Part shown: positions 43,725 through 53,619 of the stretch, piece by piece | Position numbering within the stretch: position 1 is the first letter of the stretch | Layout: every line of letters begins with the position of its first letter | Assembly: GCA_011503125.2 (NCBI GenBank) | Contig: WWBZ02000011.1 | Span: 682,001 to 746,000 of the forward strand | DNA: 64,000 bases | DNA from: Botryosphaeria dothidea | Taxonomy: Eukaryota; Ascomycota; Dothideomycetes; Botryosphaeriales; Botryosphaeriaceae | Direction of reading: 5' to 3' | Made by a program: the position numbers and the translations under genes | Notes under the pieces: model-generated | The model's input: the letters and a program-made list of their open reading frames with translations, nothing else | Told to the model about the DNA's origin: nothing | The model's database searches: none

Positions 43725-45471
43725 ATGGCTGAAGTCGTCGGGCTTGTCGCGAGCGTCGCCACCCTCATCGAGGTCTCACTCAAGCTTGGGAAGCTTCTCA
43801 GCAGGTTTCGCGACGCGCCCGATGAGCTCCTCGCCCTTTCAAACGAGATCACCGATCTCCGCTTTCTTTTCGCCGAGATTGAGAAAATCGTTCGAGAAAG
43901 GCCGGATTCCATGACCAGATTCTCGAGCACGCTCGACACCGCCGAACGGAGAGTCGAAGCCGTGCTTCGCTTTTTCCAAAAGGTTGATGCCTTCGATACC
44001 ACAATAACAGATCGGGTGATATGGATGCGGCATAAATGCAAAGTTGGAAGACTGCAGTCAGGGTTGCGAGATTCGCGGCTCCAGTTGGATGCCCTTCTTG
44101 GGGCCGGCTTTCTGCATCAAAGTTCAAAATGTAGTCGGGAGAGAATGCGAGTTCTTCAGGTTTGCGGAGCAAGGGAATATAGACGGATTGAAGTCAGTTC
44201 TTGCATCTGGTTCAGCCCGTTTAAACGACTCTGATGAATCCGGAAAGACTGCGCTTCATGTGAGTTCTTGGTTTGAGAAGTCTCCGCACATCATCAAGTC
44301 ATCAGGATTCGTATCACCCATTCCTAGTAACTAACAGTGTGATTATCAGCATGGCTCCTTAAATCGACAATTTGAAGCCCTAGAGTGGCTGATCCAAGTC
44401 GGAGGCGATCCCTTTATTGGAGACGAGGGTGGATTGTGAGTCCATGCTTCAAACTATCAAGCATACTGATTTAACTATTCAAGGACCGTTTTGACGCTGG
44501 CAGGAGTGTGGGCCGCCCATCAACGTGTATTAGGCAATACGTTGCCTGAAGCAGCTGACAACTTTTGTCAATTGTCTGCCCTCGATGAGGATTGGGACCT
44601 GTCTGAGATCCACGAGGTCATTTTGCAATTGAGCCACAAACCATTAGCGGACGTCCTTGTGGACCCCTCCTCGGAAATCAATGCGACCGATGCTTATGGA
44701 AGGACCGCAGTGTGGTGGGCAGCATTGTTGGATATCGAAGACGCCCTCCGGACCTTACTAGAGAACGGAGCCGATCCGAACATCCACAGCACTATACATG
44801 ACCTGGCTCCTCTTGGTGCTGCCACATCAACGGGGTGCATAGAATTGCTTCTAAGATACGGTGCAAATGTCAAGGAAGTCGACAGAGCCAAACGCAATAT
44901 TCTCCAGCTGTGGACTGATGATGACGACTTGGAGCCAGAACCTTATAATGATTACGTCTGGATACGAAAGTTCATCCGAACTTGTACGGACAGAGGCATC
45001 CACATAGATGCGCGCGACTCCCAAGGCTACACAGCTTTAGCGAACACCGTTTACTACAACCACCATAGTGTCCTTGAGGTCTTTCTGAAACTCGGCGCAG
45101 ACTACACGATCAGAACAAATCGGAATGAAACCGTATTGCACATCGCCGCCCGCCGTGGAGATACACGAACATTGGCCATTCTTGCAGGACACAAGCTCCC
45201 GGGCATCGATCTTGATGCACGCACTACGACTGGAAGGGAGACTGCGCTTAAGACTTTCGAGAGCCTCAAGGAATGCAAGTCACCAGACGAAATCCGGACT
45301 TTTTACCACCTGTGGCGCGTAGTTTCCTTAAACGCAAGAGGGACCGACGTGGTTGCAGAGCTTGGCTCTGAGGAGGAGACTTGGACGGACGAAAGCGAGA
45401 ATCAGAGAGAAGGAAATATTGATGACGATGATGGAGACAGCGACTTTTTTGAGGATGCTCCGGAGTTTTGA
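43725..45471 (+). CDS. HeLo-like N-terminal domain plus ankyrin repeat protein; one junction unresolved
   Basis: The N-terminal block (MAEVVGLVASVATLIEVSLK, LGKLLSRFRDAPDELLALSN) resembles the fungal N-terminal domain of STAND proteins (HeLo-like). Ankyrin-type repeats follow: SGKTALH, YGRTAVWWAALLDIEDALRT, LLENGADPNIH, QGYTALANTVYYNHH, LKLGADYTIRT and NETVLHIAARRGD, then an acidic tail. Two introns are clear: 44260-44349 and 44436-44483. Between about 44060 and 44160 the frame changes by one. A 76-nt intron 44084-44159 (GTTGGA..TTCAG, CAG split codon) would repair it but has a weak donor and removes well-behaved codons; a single-base frameshift is the alternative. No NACHT/NB-ARC domain is present. 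Role in self/non-self recognition is inference. Confidence 0.65.
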
Positions 45472-45610
45472 CTGAACGTCTTCGGTTCTTCATGCCATAC
45501 CAAGAATTTTCAATACCGCAGAGCGCATAATTCGAACAGTAACTCTCTTTAACAATGTTGAACTGGTTTCAGTAAAACACATTAAACTGCCCTTCCTCCC
45601 ATATACCTCA

Positions 45611-46095
45611 TCAACTTATGCCAGCAGTATTGCTTGTTCCACAAGCACCGAAGAAAGGATCGGAGGTTCCGGGAAGGAGATCAATGTAAAATTGCGAAGC
45701 GACAAAACGCATTGGCTGCCCAAGGGTGTCAGAAAAAATTCAAGTGAATGCGAGGACCTAAGACTTACCAGAACCAGATATGTACAAAACCGCGATTAAG
45801 AGAGAATAAAGTAGCTGCTCCCGAAGCCAAATGGTCACCGACGAGCGGTGGCAATGCTGGTTGCAATTGAAGGCGTGACCCAGGTGGTGTAGACTTTCGT
45901 GACGGCGCACATGCTCACTGTTCGAGTAACGGTCGGTTGCGGCGGGCAAGAGGTGGTGGCTGTTTTATAGTCAACCACTGAAAAATTCTGCATGTTTAGA
46001 TTTTACGGACCGAGAGAAGAGCTCTGGGCCGATACCAGAACCACAAAAAGAAAGAGTACGGAGAGAATGTGGTGGAAGAGCTGGAAGTTTTTCAT
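45611..46095 (-). CDS. Candidate small secreted protein, exon structure uncertain
   Basis: ATG at 46095 opens a classic signal peptide, MKNFQLFHHILSVLFLFVVL, with VSAQ as the likely cleavage region. Downstream on the same strand are two protein-like exons. One (about 45977-45838) reads VDYKTATTSCPPQPTVTRTV then SMCAVTKVYTTWVTP, Thr-rich with two Cys as in fungal secreted proteins. The other (45715-45611, after a GGGCAG acceptor) reads PMRFVASQFYIDLLPGTSDP and ends in CGTSNTAGIS. No single splice model joins all three in the best frames: the first junction needs a 33-nt intron or a 47-nt one that changes frame. It may be a real effector-like gene, or one in decay. Confidence 0.4.
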
Positions 46096-46485
46096 CTTGT
46101 AATGTGTTGTGTGAAAGTAACTGAAAACAAAAGTGTCGGGTAAACTGGCGTCTCTTTGCAGGTCCGGTGAAATCGATTGACGGGGGCCCATTTAAATCAA
46201 AGGGTACGCGTTATTTAGACGCGCGTGTGATGCATGCTGCCAACGTGTACGCGATATCGAGGAACGTGCCAAGGGAGTGCCAAATTTGCCTATCTTGGCT
46301 TGCTATTGTACATTGTTCTTGGGAAACGCGGTTGCCAGCAGCAACCACAAAGCCGTATCCATTCTCTCATTGAAATTCATTGCATGTAGAAATTGTTGCT
46401 GCCGTTGCCTGGTCATCAAATTTTCGAAGTCACAATATTCACTGCTTTTTGTTCTTCGCGTAGATGAAGTTGGCAGCTATCGTGG

Positions 46486-47473
46486 TCAGCAAAACGGCCC
46501 TTGCCGAAAATAATACAGATCGAACTTACCGATGGGAACAAGACCATTCTCTTCGGCCCACTGTCTAACGCCATGGCGTTCTTTACCTGTGCCCCAGCGC
46601 TTCCGATCCTTCGGCTTGGTCAAGCTCAGTGGTTGGCTCGTGCTGTTTGCGGGAGCAAATCCCAGAAAGACATATCTGTGCTTCCATGTCTTCGGTGGTG
46701 GACCTGGCGGGTAGTATTCCATAATCTCCTTCAGTCCGCTGGCAGCTGTCTGAGTTGCAGCTTGGATCACTCCCGAATCCTGTGTGCCGCTGTCAGGGTT
46801 GGCACAGGCAGCTTCTGGACCGGAGAGAGGAATTCCTGCCACGACCCAGTGACAGAATTCAGACCATTCGGGGTTATCGCGGGATGGAGCGTCTGGGTCC
46901 GTCATCACGAGCACGTAGGTCATGTTTGACTTGCATGGACTGTTCGTAGATGCAGAGGTAGGTTCATCATCTAATCTGATGGAAGGGGGCTTCTGCAAGT
47001 CATCGGGTTTGAGGGTGTTTCCGAGATCAGCTGTCGCATTGGAGGGCCAGGTGATGTTGAGCGTAAGTGTAGGAAGAAAGTCATCAATGACTACAGCGGG
47101 TGATTGTTAGCGGATATAATGCCAATGCCGCACGAGAGTAATAAACTAACCTGTAGGAATTATCTCCGCTTTTTGCAGCCTGTTGGACAGTGTAAGTCAT
47201 CATTCTGAAGCTGGCCTTGCCAAGTTAAGAAGCGTACTCAGCTCGGACACGTAGAATGCTCTTCGGCTCCGTAGCGGCATTGTCCATGACATGCTGGTCA
47301 GCGGGCAAAGTATGAGCATCTGCGCATAGTAGGAGAAGCTGAAGAATAACAAAGTTGAGGAACAAGTTTACAAGAGGCCTGGTGCTCGATAGGGCCCGCT
47401 TCGGCGCAACAGCAGCGGGCAGCACGCGAGAAGCGCCATTGGTCGAGAGCTTCATCCTTGCTGCAGAGAACAT
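46486..47473 (-). CDS. Phosphatidylethanolamine-binding (PEBP) family protein with hydrophobic N-terminal extension
   Basis: Exons 47473-47238, 47179-47151 (29 nt) and 47090-46486 join in phase (289 aa). The PEBP core begins LQKAEIIPTVIDDFLPTLTL and shows TYVLVMTDPDAPSRDNPEWS (the conserved DPDxP block) with CHWVVAGIPLSG. EYYPPGPPPKTWKHRYVFLG follows, corresponding to the GP-x-H-R(Y) ligand-pocket block. The end is IGKFDLYYFRQGPFC. Family members include yeast Tfs1, a carboxypeptidase Y inhibitor. Ahead of the core are about 30 basic/Ser-rich residues and a hydrophobic stretch (LVNLFLNFVILQLLLLCADA), which could be a signal anchor or signal peptide. A second ATG lies at 47455. Confidence 0.82.
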
Positions 47474-48142
47474 GTCTGCAACGACAACTTGCTGGGAGGA
47501 ACGAGTCAGCTGCAAGTAAAAAGCAGATGGTGGTTGCTTTCGAGTCGATGTGAAGGTGTTGCGGTGTAGAGGCTGTCCCCGCATCATTGCGTCACATTTG
47601 TCGCATCCGCGGAGGCAGGAACCATGCAGCCACACAGACCTGGCAGCCAGGAACGCCAATCGCTGCCAACCGGCCTCAGGCACGTACTTTGAAAATACTC
47701 TGCATTCAATACTCTACCGGCCTTATTCAGCTACATATAATTGGGTTCGTGGGTTCCAATTAGTAATGGCCATCGGCATTTCCTGCGCAATGATAGTTCA
47801 AGTACTACTTTGAGCGTTACATTCCGAAGTTGGTATCTTGTTAAAAGTGAACTCGAAAAGAGCAAAGTGTACGCACCACGTTCTACACCAGAAGCCATCG
47901 TAAGTGACTATAACTCCGTCATGCGCAGGGTATTTGCAAAATAAAGGGGTTCTGCAAGAGACCCATCCACCAGCGCCGTGCTTCAAATATGAAAATCCTC
48001 ATGAAAACCCCAAAACTCCGAATTCGCGCATGCACCAGAGAATAAACAGGCATGGGCTCAGGTATTGCCCATAGCTTGCCGCAAAGATGGCCAGTATGCG
48101 TTCTTCCACTAACAAGCATAGTTCTCTGGCGGTTTGACATCG
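47474..48142. other. Intergenic: PEBP gene promoter and hydrolase 3' flank
   Basis: Nothing supported as a gene. The sequence is AT-richer after 47690. Confidence 0.4.
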
Positions 48143-49012
48143 CTAACAGCTCTCCGCCGCCAAGAAAGATGCGCTGTCGGTCACGAAACCCATGTTCGTA
48201 GAGATGTTGTACTCGCTGACGGCCTGGGCGTCAGGGCCTGTCAAGGTGCCCGAGCAATCGCTAAGCAGGATACAGTCAAATCCCCAGGAGTAAGAGTCCG
48301 AGACTGTTCCAAAAACACACTGGTCGGTGTTTACTCCAGCGAAAATGATCGTCTTCTTCCCGCTCTCTCGCAGGTAACGGTGCAAAGGCTCGTCCAGAGA
48401 CCACATGCCGCTCATGCGATTCTTATCAAAGAAAAGGTCGTCCTTTTCAACGACAGCTTTGAGAGGTTCGTAAAGTTCGGCATTCCAAGTTCCCTTGAAC
48501 AGACAGCGGCCAAAGCCGCCGCCCATATCGACACCAAGGCGGGTATGCCAGCCATAGCCTCGCGTCTTCGCGATGTTGTGGCAGAATGCTCTCTGGACGG
48601 CAGGTGGCATGATACGGAGGTCGTGCTCCTCCAGACCCCAGTTGAGCCAGGCGACCTGAATACCTTCCTTTCTGCAACGTTTAATCACTTTGACGGTCGG
48701 ATCGACCGCGGCGAGTCCGGCAACGTGGTCATGGATTAGCGGATGGATAAAGAAGTTCTGCATGTCAATGACTACAAGAACGGCCTTTTCCGGGTCGATT
48801 ACGCAGCCCCGGTGGTGTCGAATGCCATCGTCAGCGTCGATGGCCAGTTTCCTATTGGATCCGCGGGTAAGGTCGAAGCGTTTGGTCTCCGGGATGTACA
48901 GCCACTGGTCGTCGTCGCCGCCAAAGGAGACCGGCTCAGACCAGGGCTGCTTAGCGGCAGCCTTCTCTGGGATTGGAACGTCCTCAACGACCTGGATAGC
49001 GGACGGTGCCAT
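48143..49012 (-). CDS. Isochorismatase-like cysteine hydrolase
   Basis: Single exon, 289 aa from ATG at 49012; the slightly longer frame starts only at GTG. Alpha/beta cysteine hydrolase fold: VLVVIDMQNFFIHPLIHDH carries the catalytic Asp (about D83), VAWLNWGLEEHD follows, and IFAGVNTDQCVFGTVSDSYS carries the nucleophilic Cys (about C232) in the family position. The catalytic Lys is expected between them, near KDDLFFDKNRMSGM. Substrates in this family are amides or enol ethers (nicotinamide, N-carbamoyl compounds, isochorismate); none can be chosen here. No signal peptide. Divergent from DNM1. Confidence 0.9.
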   Translation of the reverse strand: MAPSAIQVVEDVPIPEKAAAKQPWSEPVSFGGDDDQWLYIPETKRFDLTRGSNRKLAIDADDGIRHHRGCVIDPEKAVLVVIDMQNFFIHPLIHDHVAGLAAVDPTVKVIKRCRKEGIQVAWLNWGLEEHDLRIMPPAVQRAFCHNIAKTRGYGWHTRLGVDMGGGFGRCLFKGTWNAELYEPLKAVVEKDDLFFDKNRMSGMWSLDEPLHRYLRESGKKTIIFAGVNTDQCVFGTVSDSYSWGFDCILLSDCSGTLTGPDAQAVSEYNISTNMGFVTDSASFLAAESC

Positions 49013-49894
49013 GTGACTGTCCACGTGAAGGAAGAAGCGGACTGGTGGTGGTCACTTGGAGAATGAGATGGCGGATTTGTCGCGTGGGATTGCCGGAGGA
49101 TTCGCACGTGTCGGGAGCCAGAATGAGCAGTGTCTGAAGGAGAAAGCAAGAGCTGCAGTGAAGGGGACAGTAAACTTTTCTATCACTCCTGAATATCGGA
49201 CCTGCTCGCAGACGCTAGATAAAGCAAGTGGCCAGGGCGGAGGCCGCATCTGGCCGGTGCTGATAACGGGGAGGGCATGTTGGCAGGGCACGATAGGCAC
49301 GGCGGCATTGGTTTTGTGCGGTCAGCAAGGAGGCGACGGCGGCGGCTGGGCATGAGGATGGTTCAGCGGAGGCTAGGAAGCCGAAGGTGCGAGCCGGCGC
49401 GTAAGGGCCAGGATTGAGTGTGTTGAGACGCTGATAAGGACGGCGCAGGCAGAACGCGGCGCGTGCGCGAGGTCAGGGCGCGATGCGCTGTCCAGCCTGC
49501 CGTAGAGGAACCACTGGCGCTCGTGCTACGGGCGGCGCTTTGGCCCTGTCGCGCAGCCTGCGGAACCAGCCTATGGCATCTTCTCGTACTAGCGGTCTGA
49601 GCCAGGCGCAACGGCTGGACAGCAAAACCGGGCAAATCGTCACAAGGTCCTTCCCATCCGCTCTCTGTCCCCTCGTGTTGTCATCTGCCCCGGACGCCCT
49701 GCACGACGCCGCAGTCCGCCGTCCCGCCGACCATCTCCTTGTCCGCCGCGCTGACCGCCCGCGCCCGAACAAAAACATCTGCATCGTCCTCGAGCGCCAC
49801 CTCCCCGCCTCGTCGCTAGTGTTTACCCCAGGAGCTCGGCCGTCTCTCGTTGACAATACGCCAGCCAGCTGCTGGCCAGCGTACACCCGCAATC
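49013..49894. promoter_or_regulatory. Divergent promoter, hydrolase and DNM1
   Basis: 882 bp; the DNM1 side (about 49640-49894) is C-rich leader. No gene supported. Confidence 0.45.
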
Positions 49895-52480
49895 ATGTCT
49901 TTGGGCGAGGATCTGCTCAAGATCGTGAACAAGCTCCAGGACCTGGTCTTCAACACCATCGGCAATGATTCCCTGGACTTGCCGCAGATCGTGAGCCTCC
50001 ATCTCTCCCCGCAATCCTACCCAGCTGACCCCAAACCAGGTCGTAGTCGGCTCGCAGTCCTCCGGCAAGTCGTCTGTGCTCGAGAACATTGTTGGCAGAG
50101 ATTTCCTTCCTCGCGGCAGCGGCATCGTTACTCGTCGCCCGCTCGTCCTCCAGCTCATCAACATCCCCAGCGACAGCGACAAGCCCGAGGGGGACGAGGT
50201 CCATGTCCCCCACACCCCCGCCAGCGTTGCCGCCCAGGAAGAATGGGGAGAGTTTCTGCATATTCCCGGGAAGAAGTATTATGACTTCGGCGAAGTGCGG
50301 CGCGAGATCGAGAGCGAGACAGCAAGAATAGCGGGGAACAACAAGGGCATCAACCGCCAGCCGATCAACCTGAAGATATACTCGCCGCATGTGCTGAGCT
50401 TGACGTTGGTTGATCTGCCAGGTCTTACCAAAGTGAGTGGCAGACATAAATAACTACGGAAGATTCGGCTGACTTAGGAGAAAAGGTGCCCATTGGAGAC
50501 CAGCCAACCGACATTGAGAAACAGACCCGGAACCTCATCACTGAGTACACCGCTAAGCCGAACAGCATCATTCTCGCCGTTTCGCCTGCCAATGTTGACC
50601 TTGTAAACTCCGAAGCGCTCAAACTTGCCCGCCATGTCGATCCCATGGGCCGGAGGACAATCGGTGTGCTTACCAAGCTGGATTTGATGGATCATGGAAC
50701 CAATGCACTTGACATCTTGTCTGGACGCGTATACCCTTTGAAGCTGGGTTTTATCGGAGTTGTCAACCGTTCGCAATACGATATCCAGGAAAACAAGTCT
50801 CTTTCCGATGCTCTCCAGGCTGAGCGCGACTTCTTCAAGCAACACCCAGCGTACAGGAACATGGCCAACCGCTGCGGAACCCAATTTTTAGCGAGAACTC
50901 TGAACACCACTCTGATGAGCCATATCCGCGAGCGCCTGCCTGACATCAAGGCCCGCCTCAACACTCTAATGGGCCAAACGCAACAGGAGCTTGCCAGTTA
51001 CGGGGACGTTGCATTCATTGGCAAGGAACATCGCGGCTCTCTTGTGCTGCAGCTCATGACTCGATTTGCTTCATCCTTCATCTCGTCCATTGACGGTACT
51101 TCTTCGGAGATCTCTACGCGGGAGCTTTGCGGTGGAGCCAGGATTTACTATATCTTCAACTCGGTTTTTGGAAACTCTCTGGACTCCATTGATCCCACAC
51201 AAAATCTTTCTACTCTGGACATCAGGACTGCTATTCGGAATTCCACTGGTCCCAGGCCTAGTTTGTTTGTCCCGGAAATGGCTTTCGATCTGCTCGTTAG
51301 ACCTCAGATCAAGCTTCTTGAGTCTCCCAGTCAACGCTGCGTGGAGCTTGTGTACGAGGAGTTGATCAAGATCTGTCACACATGCGGTTCAAACGAACTG
51401 AGCCGTTATCCTCGTCTGCAGGGCAAACTGATTGAGGTTGTTTCCGATCTGCTCCGTGAAAGACTTGGGCCGGCCTCTACTTACGTAGAATCGCTCATCG
51501 CCATCCAGCGTGCATACATCAACACCAACCATCCTAACTTCCTTGGCGCAGCGGCAGCTATGTCTTCTGTGATTCAGGACAAGCAGGAGAAGGAAAGACA
51601 GATAGCAGCATTTGAGGAGAAGAAGAAACGGGAAAAGCGGCGCTTGAAGGAGTTGAATGGCGTCAACGGAACGGAAACACCTGAGAATGAGCAAGATGAG
51701 ACGGAAGCTCCTGGGGAGAAGGCTGCAAACTTGACTATTCGTGGTCATGCTAGCAAGAACAGCAGAAGTATGTCTCCCACTGTCGGCCGTGGTGCTACCT
51801 CCGCTGGGATTGCGAACGCTTTGAACGGCGCGCGTGGTGCTTCGCCGCCCAGATTCCAGCAGGCCGGATCTACCAAGGACAGTTTTCTCAACTACTTCTT
51901 TGGAAAAGAGGGCGGTATGCCCGTTCCTAACACCCCGCCCACACCTGTGTTGGACAACCGTCCTGGTAGCAGGCACGTGAGTCAAAACCAGGAGCCTAGC
52001 TTTGCTGGAAGCTTCAGGAGAGGCGACGTTCGTTTGCCTGAACGTCCTCCTATTTTTGAGGTTGCATCAGATGAGACGGAACTGGCGATTCCCCGGAACG
52101 ATTACGACACTCCCTTCGTAAGTCTCAAAGCCCAAACACCAGTAGTCACTGCTAACAGAACACAGCCGGGAGAGCCCGAACCGCCTGCGCTGACGGAGCG
52201 CGAAGCGCTGGAGACTGAGCTCATCCGTCGCCTTATCTCTTCTTACTTCAATATCGTTCGTGAGACTATTGCCGACCAGGTGCCAAAGGCAGTTATGCAT
52301 CTTTTGGTAAACCACTCCAAGGACTCGGTTCAGAACAGGTTGGTTAGCGAACTCTACAAGGAGGCCTTATTTGAGGAACTGCTGTACGAGGACGACGCCA
52401 TCAAGTCCGAACGTGAGAAGTGCGAGAAGATGCTTAAGATGTACAAGGAGGCAGCAGCCATCATTGGAGAAATCCGGTAG
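49895..52480 (+). CDS. DNM1: Dynamin-related GTPase DNM1 (mitochondrial/peroxisomal fission)
   Basis: Exons 49895-49990, 50040-50432, 50486-52117 and 52166-52480 give 811 aa. The N terminus [20 protein letters not shown] is the DNM1/DRP1 form and differs from VPS1. G1 is [20 protein letters not shown]2 region [18 protein letters not shown]3 DLPGLTK, G4 LTKLDLMD. Middle and GED regions follow, the latter ending [15 protein letters not shown]. Between them is a variable disordered insert ([40 protein letters not shown]), as in DRP1 insert B. The last intron, 48 nt with GTAAGT, GCTAAC and ACACAG, is open and in frame, so an unspliced reading adds 16 residues that I take to be intron. Confidence 0.95.
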
Positions 52481-52905
52481 GCGACGCTACCGCCATCCAC
52501 CCAAGTTTCTGCGATTGACCTTGAGAGCGCAGTGTGTATTAGAAATGTACTTTAAGAAAAACAAAGAAGCCCTTTTACCAAGTGATATTTGGAAAACTGC
52601 CGGGCAAAATCTTTGTGTTTCTTTTCTCCTCAGTCCCTTAGAATGGCCGAGTTTGGGGGAGATGTGCTGCAAGAAGGAGTAGGAGGGGCGTTCTGTCTAG
52701 CTGGGCGTCTTTTTCATGTCCTTTACTTCGGCGAAATCATTTCTTTATCGTTGTACTCTTATTGGCATTCCTGAGATTGCATTTTGGCCCCTTTTCTCCA
52801 TCCCATGACGATATGTACATTCAAGACTCTCAGCTGTCTAAAGACACCCAAGAATTTTCTTTTCATTCATCTTTCACAGTCTTTGCAACTTCAAGATCCG
52901 GAACG
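52481..52905. other. Intergenic between convergent genes
   Basis: 3' flanks of DNM1 (+) and the hemerythrin-domain gene (-); T-rich. Nothing else seen. Confidence 0.4.
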
Positions 52906-53619
52906 CTAGAAGGCACTTGGATCCCCGCCTTCTTCTGCTGATGGGAATGAGCGAACCATATCACGCAATCGATCTATGGGCGCGACCAACAGGCCTGCGA
53001 GCGTCTCCAGCGGTGGCTGATTCGGCGCGCTGGGGTGACTTCGCGTCGGGACTATCCTCTTGGTGCGCAGGAATTCCGCGGCGAGCGCCTTACTTTCGTC
53101 CGGCTGCAGCAACTTGTCGAGACGCGGCATGTCTTCGTTCTTCTCGTGCTCAATGTGAGTGTGCAGGTCGTGCATCAGGCGCTCCAGCAGCGGCGGGAAC
53201 TCGGCGTCTGCGGGCGACATGTCTTGCAGTCTTGCGAGGTCTTGCTTGACCTGATTGTGCGCGTCAGCGAACATTGTTTGTTCTTCTACCGCCCGTCGAG
53301 AAGAAGAAAGGAGGTCTCGTTCACTTACTGCTTGATGCTGCTCCCGGTCCTCATCCGCCAGCTTCGTGCCTTCGGCTCCCAAGCGCTTTTCCATAGCGGG
53401 GTAGTAGGTCAGCTCCTCGCTGATGGCGTGCCGCGCGACCGTCCACGTCAATTGGTTCCGCCATTTGGTTTTCTCTTCAATGTCACTGGCCGAGGCGATG
53501 TGCTCGTAGCACGTATCGAAATAGTCGTGGTCAGCGCCGATGGCTGAAGAGATGGTGTCGTGAGACTCAGACCGCGAGGGCGGGGCGGTATTGCGTTGCT
53601 TTGCGCCGTTGAGAAACAT
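52906..53619 (-). CDS. Hemerythrin HHE cation-binding domain protein
   Basis: Exons 53619-53329 and 53250-52906 (211 aa). The 78-nt intron (GTAAGT, GCTGAC, AATCAG) is in frame and stop-free, so it is easily missed. The four-helix HHE pattern is visible: ISSAIGADHDYFDTCYEHIA, TVARHAISEELTYYPAMEKR, LADEDREQHQAV and LMHDLHTHIEHEKNEDMPRL, supplying the His/Glu ligands of a diiron centre. The C-terminal 60 residues are polar. Fungal members are cytosolic and poorly characterised; iron or oxygen/NO handling is inferred from the family. Confidence 0.9.
   Translation of the reverse strand: MFLNGAKQRNTAPPSRSESHDTISSAIGADHDYFDTCYEHIASASDIEEKTKWRNQLTWTVARHAISEELTYYPAMEKRLGAEGTKLADEDREQHQAVSERDLLSSSRRAVEEQTMFADAHNQVKQDLARLQDMSPADAEFPPLLERLMHDLHTHIEHEKNEDMPRLDKLLQPDESKALAAEFLRTKRIVPTRSHPSAPNQPPLETLAGLLVAPIDRLRDMVRSFPSAEEGGDPSAF

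Noticed and set aside
49895..52480. Assignment of the dynamin as VPS1
   Set aside because: The N terminus ([15 protein letters not shown]) is the DNM1/DRP1 form.
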